The notes under the pieces: model-generated
Told to the model about the DNA's origin: nothing
Database searches by the model: none
The model's input: the letters and a program-made list of their open reading frames with translations, nothing else
In this document: positions 44,114-55,239 of the stretch, in pieces
Layout: every line of letters starts with the position of its first letter
Numbering within the stretch: the first letter of the stretch is position 1
NCBI GenBank assembly: GCA_963971575.1
Contig: OZ020624.1
Span: 7,126,903-7,190,902, forward strand
Source of the DNA: Liopterus haemorrhoidalis
Lineage: Eukaryota; Arthropoda; Insecta; Coleoptera; Dytiscidae
DNA length: 64,000 nt
Direction of reading: 5' to 3'
Program-made: the position numbers and the translations under genes

Positions 44114-45580
44114 ATGCCGAAAGCTCTTAGTAGCCGTACTCAAAGGATGGTTTTGTCTCTTTTTAATTATTTTGAAAGAGAGCGAGATAATGGTGGACAT
44201 TTAATGGATTTGAAATGTGTCAGAGATATGAGTTTAAATTTTGTTTATATCTATGGTCTTTTCACTTGAATATTTTTCTGCACATAATTGTTAATTAACT
44301 TTTTAGAGAGTTGCTGCTGCATTAGATGTCAGCATTTCTAAAGTAAATAAAATAGCTGCACAACAAGCGAGAGGAAATTGTCAGTAGCTCCAAAAAGAAA
44401 CGAACACGTATAGAACATACCATATTATTTTTGAAGATCGGCATAAAACAATTATCCCGTATAAGTATAATCAAATCGTTAAACTGCAAAAGAACTAGGG
44501 TTCATGTTTACAACCACGTTGTAAACAGTCAACGGTCAGTGGCGCATACATACGTTTAAGTACTAACTATAAATAAGTATACTTGTTTTTGTTAATCCTT
44601 TAAGGCGGCGCACAACCCTATAGCTCTCAATAGTTTCTTATACAAAACTAATAATTCACAATAAAATTAATAACAATCTATATATCAAAATTTGCAGCGA
44701 ATTTGTATCTATCTAATAGGATATTTTTAATTATAGAAAAAACTGTACTGTAATTTTAAATAAGCAAATTGCATTATAGACGCCATCTTGTAAACCAATT
44801 GACGTATATTTGCGTACGATGCGGCAAATTGTAGCTAAAGCTTCATTCTACAAATATGTTTATAGCTATTTTGCTCTATTGTGAAAACTATTTATAGTTA
44901 TTATACTTGGTAGTCTATTTTTGCCGCCATCTTGAATCTGCCGCGGTTTTCAAAATAGATGTTACAAGAAAAATGATTTAATCTTCGTAAAGAATACGTG
45001 TACCAAGTGGCATTCCATTATCATCAAGTATAATATTTTTCTACGAAGGTTCTAAACTATAAGGAATCAAGTCGAAAAAAATGTTGACGTATTATTTGAA
45101 CATTTTTACACAAATCTATATAAATATAAAAGTTATTTGAAACCCACAAATAGATTTAAAAAATTACAGAACAATATTGCTGATGTCTATTTTTAAGTTA
45201 TTGAACTATAATATTTTTACCATAAATGTTTCTACAATTAAAAATATCTTATTAGATAGATAAAAATTCGGTGCAAAATTTGATGTATAGATTAATACTA
45301 ATTTTATTTTAGATTTTTATTTTTGTATAAGAAATTAGTAAACACTGGGGGTTATACGCAGCCTTAAGTAAGATGCGTAATGTGAAAAACAAATCCCTAC
45401 GGCCATGGGTTCACACGCCTAGTTATATTACTTCTATTGTAATTTTATGAGTTCCCTAACTTTTATTACTTTATTTCGATCTTAAAACTAATTTGGTACG
45501 GACTATACTAAATCTGTCGTAGAATTAGACAATTTTACAACAGGTGGTATACGTAATGTAATTTATGAGATGCACCGTAG
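44114..45580 (+). pseudogene. Transposase N-terminal exons, split by two insertions
   Basis: 44114 encodes MPKALSSRTQRMVLSLFNYF then ERERDNGGHLMDLKCV; after an apparent intron with a tttttag acceptor, about 44306-44387 continues RVAAALDVSISKVNKIAAQQ. This HTH arrangement is familiar from insect DDE transposases. A further piece at about 45505-45580 (VVELDNFTTGGIRNVIYEMH) matches the next segment of such proteins. The TTAA element (44604-45363) and the MADF Harbinger (45581-46594) interrupt it. The catalytic domain is not seen. Classification is by memory of similar proteins, so moderate confidence. Confidence 0.6.
44604..45363 (+). mobile_element. TTAA-flanked non-autonomous (piggyBac-like) element, copy 2
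   Basis: TTAA at 44600-44603 and 45364-45367; ends ggcggcgcacaaccctatag and gggggttatacgcagcc. Similar throughout to 10843-12179 minus the hAT. The unoccupied target is visible, inverted, at 51960-52000, where aatccttTAA-type sequence runs straight into gtaagatgcgtaatatgaaa with a single TTAA. Confidence 0.92.
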
Positions 45581-46594
45581 AGGATTCCACACACCAAAGC
45601 GGACGCGGTGGCGGCCACGGTGGCGATAATGCAGCGGCCTAACGCAACCTATACGATACAATGAGACCACGCACATACAAGCGTTCCGCTATCTGAGAAC
45701 GCCACCGACTGCAGCGTTCAGGCTAGCGATCACCAAACACTGGCGGCCAAACTCGACAAGTTGCGTTAGGCCGCGCGATATTCATTGTTTATATACCACA
45801 GAGTGAATATATTTAAGAAAATAATGTCGAAAATAGATAATTTAACAGAAAAAATCATAGATCAGTAAAGGATCATTTAATTTTGTATGACTTAGCACAT
45901 CCTGATTACAAGAATATTAGGAAAATAAATAAAGTGTGGGACGAAATAGGAAAAGTTTTGGAAATTGATAGTAAAGTCTGTTCCAAACGATTAGGCGGAA
46001 CTAGATTTTGCAATCTAGTTACTTTCATCGTTTAAATAATGCTTTTTAGCCGTTTTGTTTAAGCTTTGTAAATCATACTTGCAACAAACATTTTTTGGTT
46101 AAGGTTAATATCATTTTAAAATGTCATTTTCTTTATATTTTGATTTTTTGTGTCATTCTTAATACAAATATCCCATTTATTTATTTTTTGTCATTAAAAT
46201 ATGTAAGAAAATTAATTTAAGTTTGACATATGTCATTCGTTTCCATGGTTTCATTGTTGGAATTTTAAATTTTGACATTCCAACGTGAAAAATGAAATAA
46301 CCCAAGCAAGGTCCCTTTTCCAACCTAAAAGAACGAAATTCCCATTTAGTTCCGCCTAACCGTTTGAAACAGACTGTGAGTAGATTATTATTTTTCCTCT
46401 ACATTCAATTAATTATTCTATTGTATTCTTGCAATCAATATTATCATACAACTATATACCATGATTCACTAATTGATCGCTACCGCTACCGCCACTCCCA
46501 CCGCGTTAGTGTGAGGAGACCTGATCGCTACCGTGGCCGCCACCGTGGCCGCCACCGTGGCCGCCACCGCGGCCGCTTTGGTGTGTGGAATCCT
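45581..46594 (+). mobile_element. Harbinger-like element carrying a MADF gene fragment
   Basis: GC-rich inverted ends: aggattccacacaccaaagc on both sides, continuing as cgcggtggcggccacggtgg. Flanking trinucleotides TAG/TAA are a possible imperfect 3-bp duplication. From about 45853 one frame reads VKDHLILYDLAHPDYKNIRK then INKVWDEIGKVLEID, a MADF (Myb/SANT-like) DNA-binding domain. Harbinger transposons use such a second protein. The fragment has an upstream frameshift and is cut at its C-terminus by the MITE at 45974-46376. No nuclease gene. Confidence 0.82.
45974..46376 (+). mobile_element. MITE with CAGTCTGTTCC ends, copy 2
   Basis: Ends aagtctgttccaaacgatta and cctaaccgtttgaaacagactg-like, with TA on the left and a mutated TG on the right. 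Same family as 30838-31245; inserted in the MADF coding fragment. Confidence 0.87.
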
Positions 46595-46611
46595 TAATAG
46601 TAAGGACACAA

Positions 46612-46997
46612 TGGGCGCGTTCAGCGCCCTAAACAGTTTAGTACGTTCACTATGTTTACCTTCTGAACGTTACCGTTGACAGTCAACAGTTAACTTAACA
46701 TCTCAACGTAAAAATTTTACGTTTAGTTATGTTGACTTGTATACCTAACCTAAATTTTTAGCGGAAAATTTATACAAGATACAAAAACAGCACTAGAGCT
46801 AACAAATTGATTAATTCTAAAAATTTTACGGTTTTTATCTATTAGAAATGTATCTTTAAATATTTTTTAAGGTTATATACTCAAACTGTCAAACACTCGA
46901 GTTGAAACTAACAGATAACCGTTCAGACATTCCCCAAATTGTTTAATCAACGTACGTTTACGTTTAGACTCTACGGTTTAGGCGCTGAACGCGCCCA
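46612..46997. mobile_element. MITE with TGGGCGCGTTCAGCGCC ends
   Basis: Left tgggcgcgttcagcgccc and right aggcgctgaacgcgccca form an inverted repeat of about 20 bp. No coding sequence. Confidence 0.82.
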
Positions 46998-47092
46998 ATA
47001 TCTCTTACGGTTCATGAGATTCCAATGGTTAGACTCTAAAAACGGGTACCCTGATACTGAGTGCCCGTTTTAGTATGACACATATGTCATGA

Positions 47093-47690
47093 TACCCTTT
47101 CCACACTAGATCTTTAAGATCGGATGTTAAAGTGATGTATCTTTAAACGCTAATGTGAAACCGTATGGCCTCGTCTAAATACAAGCGATGTTTAAGACAG
47201 AGATCTGCGTCTTAAACTTCGTCCGCATTGCCAACTTAATTTCTATTATAAAAAAATACTCCTTGAATTTGTGCTGTCAACATTTTATATTATCATAAAT
47301 AAGAATACTGTATTATATCGACGTTATAAGAAGTTTATACTTATTGTTATAATAAAATTATTTATTTTAATAATGTGTTTAATAAAATACAGAGCTATAA
47401 TTGAGATAAAATGTATCGACTTACATGTTAATACAGGTGTAATATATTCTTTATTGTAGTGCCTTTATTGTAGAATGAAATGAAATATCCATATTTGTTT
47501 ATAGTAATTCAAAATGTGCGTCTGCGCAGACAGTTCAAAACTGGTAATTTCATGACGGTAACTTAAGGACAAAATTACTGTAGCTGATGACAGCACCAGA
47601 GATTTAAACATCAAGTGTGAAAGCATACCGATGTTAAACATCGGTGAACTTTAAGTTCACTCGTTTTAAAGATCTAGTGTGAAAAGGGTA
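47093..47690. mobile_element. MITE of about 600 bp
   Basis: Left tacccttt-ccacactagatctttaa and right ttaaagatctagtgtgaaaagggta are inverted repeats. TA at the edges. Confidence 0.8.
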
Positions 47691-47904
47691 TAATGGCGAG
47701 TAAATAGCAATGTCCCGGCATGTACTGTGCACACCTTACAGGTACCAACCAGCGTCAGTAACAAGCGTTATCGAAGTTGGTAACCAACAACCTGTATTCT
47801 CTATGCGCGTTCCCTTACGTTTCCTTTATCTGTAGGACGCCTGGCCAAATACAGTTTTGCAAATTATCTTTTTAGTATTGGTTAACTCAATTAAAAAGAC
47901 TTAC

Positions 47905-48049
47905 CAGCGCTGGCTGCGGCAGCTTCCGTTCCTTTCTCATTGACATCGATGAAGGTCTTCTGAATAACCTTGCTGATCTTCAAGTTTCTCCTACTGATAG
48001 TGAAATCGGAAAGATCAGCTTCATCTCTGAATGCTTCATCCATTCCCAA
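47905..48049 (-). CDS. Serpin, exon C: strand 5A and reactive-loop hinge
   Basis: Acceptor ttttaccgcag before 48049; donor gtaagt after 47905, leaving one base (G). Encodes LGMDEAFRDEADLSDFTISR then NLKISKVIQKTFIDVNEKG and TEAAAASA. LGM-EAF-DEADLS is the conserved serpin segment before strand 5A, ISKVIQKTFIDVNEKGTEAA is strand 5A and the P17-P9 hinge. The small-residue hinge (GTEAAAASA) is the signature of inhibitory serpins. The splice site lies exactly where insect serpins with mutually exclusive reactive-loop exons are cut, and all three D exons match its phase. Confidence 0.93.
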
Positions 48050-48074
48050 CTGCGGTAAAAATTAAAGGCTACAG

Positions 48075-48190
48075 TACATGAAACAGATTATGGAAGATAT
48101 GAATTGCAACAAGTACGTCGAACTAAAAAGACTGACTGAGAACAGGAAAGCATGGAGAAATGCTACAAACCAAACTAGATTGAAAACTTA
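48075..48190 (+). pseudogene. LINE C-terminal fragment
   Basis: KQIMEDMNCNKYVELKRLTE then NRKAWRNATNQTRL reads like the last residues of an RTE/R1-type LINE (LKRL..-R-AWR). Very short; ends at the foldback. Confidence 0.5.
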
Positions 48191-48191
48191 A

Positions 48192-49111
48192 GGGGGGGGT
48201 GGGGGGTATGGTATTTTTGATGATGTTTTTTTTCAATTTTTTTTGTGTGGCTTATTCGATTGTATATATCTTCAAGAGTATCCCATTAAAATTTCAAGTT
48301 AATCGGAGCAAAATTGACTGAGATATACTCATTTTAATACTAGTACCTATTATTTGTTTTTTCGCGCCTATCGTATGTATGTGGCGTTGTATCGCTTTTG
48401 TGCGCATGTGGCTTTAATATCGATATCAGCTGCTTTATACTCTTAGAGAGGGGACTCGTGACGAATATCTTTGATACATATATTGAAATATACTTGTATA
48501 TAAGCTATATATGTGTGTTATACCGGTATATTATTTTTGAGCAGTTTATTTTTAAACGCGTTTTCTGAAAAATAGCTTTTTTTGATGCGGTGTACATCAT
48601 AACTCAAAAACTAATGAATGGATCTTTCTGAAATTTTGCACACTTCTTTATAAATCATTTTACTAGGTAGTGACGTTGAGTTTTTGCTTTTATTTTGAAT
48701 TTTTTTTTTATAACCATTTTTCCGATTACCAAACACGATTTTTTACGTTTTTTTTTCGATTTTTTGACTTTAAAGTCGTACCAAAAATTTAAAACTCAAT
48801 TTAATAAAAAAAACTCGACGTCACTACCTGAAGAATCTTTTAAACTAACCAAAACTTTTTGAATTATATGTTTCAGATGATTGTGTCACTAGATATCGTG
48901 TACACTGCAAATCAACTTTTTTTTTGGAGTGTTTACTAAAAAATGACGCCAATGGCTCATTTTTCAATATTTTTCAATAAAAATTTAACGCAATACTCTT
49001 CAAGTGTTGTTCTTTAAGATAGACTTTCACCCATTTAGCTTACCTGTACCAGATTTCCACAAATCGTTCTTAAAAATATGCTTAAAAAATGCAAAATTAA
49101 CCATACCCCCC
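48192..49111. mobile_element. TTAA-flanked foldback element, copy 1
   Basis: TTAA on both sides (48188-48191, 49112-49115), outer ends gggggggtggggggtatggt and accatacccccc. The arms are inverted with interruptions (aggtagtgacgttgagtttt against aaaactcgacgtcactacct). Same family as 56646-57368 by its poly-G ends and interior phrases. No coding sequence. Confidence 0.8.
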
Positions 49112-49438
49112 TTAAGGAGGAGGATCAATCATTCATAAACGCTGTATAGAATTTCCAAAATGAAATGGCCACTCACGCCTACTGATTCCAATAATGACTG
49201 ATAGTATAACCATTATACCAGATCATGGTTTTGTTAAAATTAGTTGCCAGGACCGTAATAATTAATTAAAATAAACGTGTTTTCTTGTAGGCTATTTAGA
49301 ATGAACTGTATACAGATTGTTTGTTTGCATTTTACATTTTTTCTATATACGGCTTACTTTTTTTTTAATCGATCCACTAAATATAAAATTTCTTTTGAGA
49401 CACCTTGTATATGCATACAAATAAAACTGGACTTATGC

Positions 49439-49890
49439 TTGGTTTATATACGGAACAAGAATAAGGAATAGGAAATAAGAATAGTACACAAGATGTTAAA
49501 TGCGCCGTACATCGGTTTATGTAGGAATGAAATTTAACTTAAACATAAGAATAGTTGGTAACTTTCAACATTTTATTCTTATTTCAAGAATAAGACACGA
49601 TAAGCCTGCGCACAGCAATCAAAATGTCTGCCGTAATAAAGTTTGTTCAATAGATGTTTTTCAGTTGTGATCAGAGGGTTGTAAACAACAATAAAATGTT
49701 TTTATTATTTTTATTTATTCTTCTTGTAAGTTTTAAGAACCTGTCAAGTGACAAACGTTAAACACAGGCTAACGAAAGTACGCAGGCGCAGCAACGAAAT
49801 GTTATGTCCTATATAAACGGTTTAATATTTTTTATTCTTGTGTACTATTCTTATTTCCTATTCCTTATTCTTGTTCCGTATATAAACCAA
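49439..49890. mobile_element. MITE with inverted ends of about 54 bp
   Basis: Left ttggtttatatacggaacaa then gaataaggaataggaaataa; right is its reverse complement almost without mismatch (ttatttcctattccttattc...). Related sequence, without the second arm, lies near 51226-51300. Confidence 0.87.
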
Positions 49891-49892
49891 CC

Positions 49893-50190
49893 ATTACTAC
49901 CTTCTCAGAAGTTTATGATTACAACACAAGAAACAAGTCAAATATTTATCCCAATTTCTTGAGACTGACGAAATCAAGAAATGCTGTTAACTACTACTCA
50001 ATTAAATTTATGAATAAAGTACCGGTTAACATCAAACAATTGGCCTTCAACAAATTCAAAAATGTCATGAAGGACTATTTTATTAAAAATCTTAAATGTA
50101 AAGTTTAATAGACTAAATTAATATATTGTAATATCGACTGACTTAAAACACTGAGTCTGTAATTGGGTCAATAAACTTATTATTATTAAG
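49893..50190 (+). pseudogene. CR1/jockey-like LINE 3' end
   Basis: One open frame reads EVYDYNTRNKSNIYPNFLRL, SRNAVNYYSIKFMNKVPVNI and KDYFIKNLKCKV-stop, the last residues of a CR1/jockey-type ORF2, followed by a 3' tail ending in TTA repeats. Lies just downstream of serpin exon B (in intron B-C), opposite strand. Confidence 0.72.
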
Positions 50191-50245
50191 AGTGGTCATT
50201 TCATTTTGGAAATACTATGCTATGCAGTATAATTAAATCACTTAC

Positions 50246-51034
50246 CGTAACCAAGTTATCCTTTAAATCAAAAGTATTCCTAATTTTAAACTTGGGAATC
50301 GTAACAATAACTTCTTCTTCTGAATAATTCTGGGGTTCTAATACAAGAGCCATTTTTCCTTCAAGTTCAGGTAACCCACTCCTTTTATTTGGAAGTACAA
50401 AAGTCATAACAAATTCTTCATGAGAATATGGAAGGTTTAAAAATTTGCAATCGAGTTCTTTATTTTCAAAATATTCACCAGTGTATTCCGCTAACATCAT
50501 ATCAGTTAATACAAAATCTGTTTCGTTGTAATAAAATCTTCTTTTGTGAGTAAGTTCTGGATCAAATGGAACTTCCCACTCACCTTTAAAATAAAGAGCA
50601 TTGATTAAAATCATTTCTAAATCTGAAGTGAAATAATCTTCTTGAACCAAATTTTTGATCTTTTTATTTGTGTTTTGTTCTACCCAAGCATTAATGTCTT
50701 TAACATTTTTAGATATATTTGCTAGGAAATTCATTTGTTCAACTTCAGCACTGAATGCATTTTTTGCTACTGCTGTATAATTCGGGTTCAAGTCAAATCC
50801 TTCATTTATATAAATTTTGTTTGCAGAACTAAGGGTTGCATGCTTGACTGCTTTGATTACTGGGATTAGTTCTTTGAAAGCGTGCTTTACTTGCGATTTG
50901 TCTATTGGTGTATAAAGAACTCGGTGCATTTCATTTAATGTTTGACCGTCAGCTGCCATTTGGATGAGTGATAGAAGGGTATGGAGAGATGCAGGCGATA
51001 CTAGAATATTCCCTTTGTTTTTCTGTGCTAGCTC
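50246..51034 (-). CDS. Serpin, exon B: core of the fold
   Basis: 263 codons, phase 0 at both ends. Acceptor (tttttttcag) before 51034, donor gtaagt after 50246. Begins ELAQKNKGNILVSPASLHTL, the serpin helix B 'N-L-SP-S' motif. Later motifs: TLNEMHRVL (helix D start), INALYFKGEWEVPFDPELTH (the conserved N-FKG-W--PF), YSHEEFVMTFVLP (strand 2B/3B) and VTIPKFKIRNTFDLKDNLVT (strand 2C and helix). The run SLIQMAADGQTLNEM is slightly shorter than usual around helix C/D. No stops. The exon is shared by every isoform, so it fixes the common body of the inhibitor. Confidence in family assignment is very high. Confidence 0.95.
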
Positions 51035-51374
51035 CTGAAAAAAAATGTATAGACATTAAAACAATGTTTCTCAAACAGGGGTCCACGAGTTGTTTCAAAG
51101 GGTTTGAGAGCCATGTGCAATACTGATTTTTTTCCAAACACAAAAAATAAATTAATTTGTATAAGGAGGTATAATAAACTAAAAGATCATATATTTACTA
51201 CATAAATTAATATTTATTTATAAATGGTTGCTTTATACAGAACATAAGAATAAGAAATTAAAATAAAACTGAAAACTTAAGAAGTTAAAACATGGCTGCG
51301 CTATACAACGGTTTAGGTAGAAATAAAACCTTGACAAATTAAAACCTGGGACAGAATGTACAGCGCGCTTCGCT

Positions 51375-51830
51375 GTCAGCACGCCGTCATTTGCGACGGC
51401 GTTGCATTTGCGCCGTTGAGAACGGCGTTGTTTTTTCGCCTGCACACAATGCAATAATTTTTAACGCCGTCAAAGTAACCAGTGACAACCTATATCTGTG
51501 TTTATACGTGCGTTTTCTTTTATTAAGGTTATAATGGATGATGAAGACTTGTGTGTGATGTTGTTTATGTTGTATGCAAGTTATTTATACATACAAACAC
51601 TTTACCATTCGGTAAAAACTGAGGTTAGGTGTTTCTACGCCAACGTTCAACGGCGTCAAAAGTAGAAAGTTGACGAACATTCAATATCAACGGCGTAGAA
51701 CGCCGTTCAAACGTTGCTCATTGTGTGCACTTGCGTACTACAGCTCGATTTTAACTTTACACTAACAGCTAGCGCCGTCCAAACGCCGTCAACGCGCCCT
51801 CGAACTCGTTGCATTCTGTTCCGACACAAC
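51375..51830 (+). repeat. Dispersed DNA-transposon-like repeat, copy 2
   Basis: Matches 5862-6225 from 51463 onward; here the left part also survives (aacagcgcgc...gcgccgttgagaacggcg). Imperfect inverted ends gacagaatgtacagcgcgct and gcattctgttccga. Also readable: MDDEDLCVMLFMLYASYLYI on the plus strand. Located in serpin intron A-B. Confidence 0.65.
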
Positions 51831-52004
51831 AGAAGGTAGTAAAGTTCGTACCGTATTACTTTTGAAGATCGCAATAAAATAATAAAAGTTAGGGAACTCA
51901 TAAAATTACAATAGAAGTGATATAACTAGCCGTGTCAACCCATAGCCGTAGGGATTACTTTTTCATATTACGCATCTTACTTAAAGGATTAACAAAAATT
52001 CTTG
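51831..52004 (-). repeat. Inverted relative of 45373-45500, with empty TTAA site
   Basis: Shares, in reverse, aaagttagggaactcataaa and cgtagggatt with the DNA around 45380-45480. The uninterrupted TTAA at 51981-51984 is the pre-insertion state of the element at 44604-45363. Confidence 0.78.
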
Positions 52005-52250
52005 GATTCTTGCTTGTCGACGTTGCCAGCTCTAAAACGCGCTGATCTGTGAAGACGCAGTATTCTACAAATGGCTTTTTGTTTTTGTTGAGTGCTATTT
52101 TGAGTTTTATAAGAGTTGATTTTTGTCATACGAGTTTTTCATATTATTATAATCGACACATCTGACACTTTTACAACATTTGGCAACACCGGTCCCATTT
52201 GCCATGAGAGCTATACTGCCAACTCGCCTTTGAACGCACTATACTATATT
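52005..52250 (-). mobile_element. Partial copy of the 28820 MITE
   Basis: Reverse-orientation match running to the terminus cgcctttgaacgcactata; one end is missing. Confidence 0.78.
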
Positions 52251-52255
52251 CTTAA

Positions 52256-53314
52256 AGCCGCATTCAGACCTCTTTAAATTAATAAGTTATAGACTGTGCG
52301 TTGAGTTTTACGTTCCATTTACATCTGTTATAAATTAGTACGTTACGAATAGCCCTCCATCTATGAATTTTGAAACCAAGTATTTAGCTTCGTAAAATAT
52401 TTTATATGTATTATCGTTCTTATAATTCTGTTGTCTTATTGATTTTAACTACCTAATTACCTAAATTGATCATATTTACTGTCCGTCTTTGTAATTTTGA
52501 GCAAGATTTGTTAATGATTACATTATGTTAGGTTATGTAAAAGCATTCGATAACTACGGTGTCGCTGATAGAATGCGATAGCCAATGTGTTTATATGTCT
52601 GTCTCATTAAAACATTTCACTAGCTATAATGGCTCAGTTACACGATGCAAGTAACTTGCACCAGTAAGTACTTGCACCAGTCACTGGCATCGTGTAAACG
52701 TACATGCAGTACTGGTGCCAGTACTGGCACAAGTATCTCATGCAAGTCAAGTGAATAGAAGCCGTTCCTATTTACTGGCACAAGTAGCCGTGCCAGTGAC
52801 TTAAAAATGGCCGCTGTGAACAGCTGATGTATTTCCGTGGTTACAAAAACAAACTTTTTCACACCTTTTTTTAATAAATGTAGTTTTTGGCACCAATTCA
52901 TTTTTGTTTGAAAAGACGTACGCACAAAATACATAAAATTAGGTTAAACATCGAAAATTGGCGCGTTAAAAAGACGGTTTTACGCATAAAAAATAATTGG
53001 AAGCATCTACATTTTGCAGTGTGTTTCGGGTTCTTTGCAAGGTTACTTAAATAAGATACTGGAATACGTGTAAACGACAAAACGACTTGTGCAAGTACTG
53101 GCACAAGTACTTGTGCCAGTACTTGCACAAGTTACTGGCATCGTGTAACCGGGCCATAAGTTTAGAAAATTATGCACAATCCACAACAAACAGCGTACTA
53201 AATTTGGAAGTCTGAACGGTTTCACGTCTTATCATATGACAAACTTTCTGGTGACAGTGAACAATCCATAAGATACAGTGCATAAGCTATTGATTTAAGA
53301 GCTCTGAATGCGGC
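52256..53314. mobile_element. TTAA-flanked element, contains a Harbinger MITE
   Basis: Ends agccgcattcaga and tctgaatgcggc, with TTAA at 52252-52255 and 53315-53318. About half its length is the nested MITE at 52630-53156. No coding sequence. Confidence 0.82.
52630..53156. mobile_element. Harbinger-like MITE (527 bp)
   Basis: Ends tggctcagttacacgatgc and gcatcgtgtaaccgggcca, flanked by TAA on both sides (52627-52629, 53157-53159). Subterminal blocks repeat agtactggcacaagtac, itself palindromic. Confidence 0.87.
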
Positions 53315-53318
53315 TTAA

Positions 53319-53619
53319 GTCGTATAAACACTAAATCAGAGGACTAATGTTCAAGTTTATTTAACCAAACAGAAATAATTGGTCATCATGACAATTTGTC
53401 CTTTCTCAAGTTCTCACTCAGCAAATATAACCCGCGAAAAACCAATAATGTGGCTGAGGAACATAAACCGGCCAAAATTATGTAATAGAACACACTTACA
53501 GGTAAACAGTTTTAGAAACTATGTGGCAGAGACAACCGTTACGACTGATCAGGTAATCATTTTCAGTTTAATCCTGGCCTTTCACATGTTTATAGTATTG
53601 TCTTCTGCCCGGTCGCCTA
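53319..53619. other. Serpin intron A-B interval, nothing recognised
   Basis: An 84-codon frame starting near 53379 has no recognisable domain and no splice context; not called as a gene. Confidence 0.4.
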
Positions 53620-54412
53620 ATAGACCATATTAGTGTGTCGTCACATACATGTGCTGCCATCTGATAGCTGAGTCCTTTTGAAGTTTAAAATACATGGGAC
53701 ATTGCTTTTGTTACCTTGATTTTATAAATATTTTCAATTTTGGAGCAAAAAATATGTATTTTTGATAAATATATACTAATATATACAGTCCAGACACTTT
53801 ATATTATAGAATAATGATTTTATAAATATATAAATAAGGATTCGAAGATATATTTATAGGTTACGTTTTTAAATAATATGAAAATCGGAATATCTTTAGT
53901 ATTTATTTAATTAACACTAAGTAATCATTAATATTTTGTTTTAGAATGCATATTGCTGTATTGTTTTGCTCCGAATTGTAACAATTACATCTACATTATT
54001 AATTGCAAATTTTTTCGTTTTTTGACAGATGAAAATGAAAAACAATAATGGAAAATTAAAAACAACATGTTATTCCTTTAAACCATTTAGATATGGCACA
54101 CACACTAATTGCTATGTTACTTGCCATAATAACGATTATTAACGTAAATTTTTCAAAATTAACCTGCAAAATAATATTGTTCTGCAAAAATAATGACATA
54201 TTAAATTATAATGTATAAAATAAGAATTTTAATAAATAAATATTGACTTGTAGTTTTGATGTGAAGCACTCTCTTACTTTGAAAACTTAATTTATATTTC
54301 CAAAATACAATTTAACAAAAAAACAACATGCTAAATTCAAATAAAAGGAATCCAACCGCGAGACGGCAGCACTGAATCCCATTTTGTGACGTAGTTACTA
54401 ATATGGTCTATT
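53620..54412 (+). mobile_element. Non-autonomous DNA element of about 790 bp, copy 2
   Basis: Near-identical to 15974-16764. Its ends are more complete: tagaccatattagtgtgtcg and ttactaatatggtcta. Confidence 0.87.
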
Positions 54413-54884
54413 ACGAGTAGGTAGGTTGTTTCAAAAAAATGCAGGTCACAAATAACGAATTGTTCCCGCGCGAAGGCAACTAAATTTAATAAAGTTTATA
54501 AAAGGTTATACGGAAAACAGGTACAGTCGAAATATGACATATGAGAGGACCTCGTACATCTAGTAAAAGGGGATACGCATAAAATTTGTATTTCCTTAAA
54601 ACTACATTATTTTGATATGTTAATGTTAGTTATGTCACCTAACAAAACAAAAATTACATTTTAATTAATATTATAGCCAAATTTTTGAATTAAAATATTG
54701 TAAATTTGAAATAAGCCGACCACGGAGCGAAGGTTGCCGAGTAAAACGACTGAGTATGACGTCAAACGATAGGGGTTTCACATCACAGATACAGCTACAA
54801 CATAATCTTTACACGTGTGTGTATTGTATTGTTCGAGAGTTTTGTATTTGTTTTTAAGCAATTTTTCACGCATTTATTATTAAA

Positions 54885-55015
54885 ATGGCAGATAAAGATT
54901 TTGTTAGGGCTCAGAGTGATAATTTACCCAACATTGATGCATTTATGCTCATGGAATATATGAAAAATAATGAATGCTACAGTGCTGAGGAAATACGTGG
55001 TGTCAAAGTAATTTT
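54885..55015 (+). pseudogene. Transposon gene, first exon fragment
   Basis: ATG at 54885 opens MADKDFVRAQSDNLPNIDAF then MLMEYMKNNECYSAEEIRGV and K, followed by a gtaatt donor-like site. This resembles the first exon of the SWIM/YqaJ-type proteins that are multiplied in arthropod genomes by DNA transposons. No following exon was found before the element at 55240, so it is likely a truncated copy. Assignment rests on recalled similarity only. Confidence 0.45.
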
Positions 55016-55239
55016 TATCTTATATTCTATAACTTTATGTAAACAAACGCTGCAACTCTGTAAAATGTAAATATTTATGTAATTTAGATGTCAGAATTTT
55101 ACTACATTGTTTACATGATGTTACAAAACGTTAGAGGCATAATTGAAATACTGCAATATAAGTTATCTATTTTAATATAAAATTTAATTCGGTAAACATG
55201 TATAAATTGTTTTTATAGAATTAAACTTTATTTTAACTA

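Noticed and set aside
46490..46580. Arg/His-rich frame (RYRGRHRGRHRGR) as a DNA-binding peptide
   Set aside because: It is the translation of the GC-rich inverted end of the MADF Harbinger element.
53379..53633. 84-codon frame near 53.4 kb as a small gene
   Set aside because: No recognisable domain, no splice signals with sense, overlaps the edge of a transposon.
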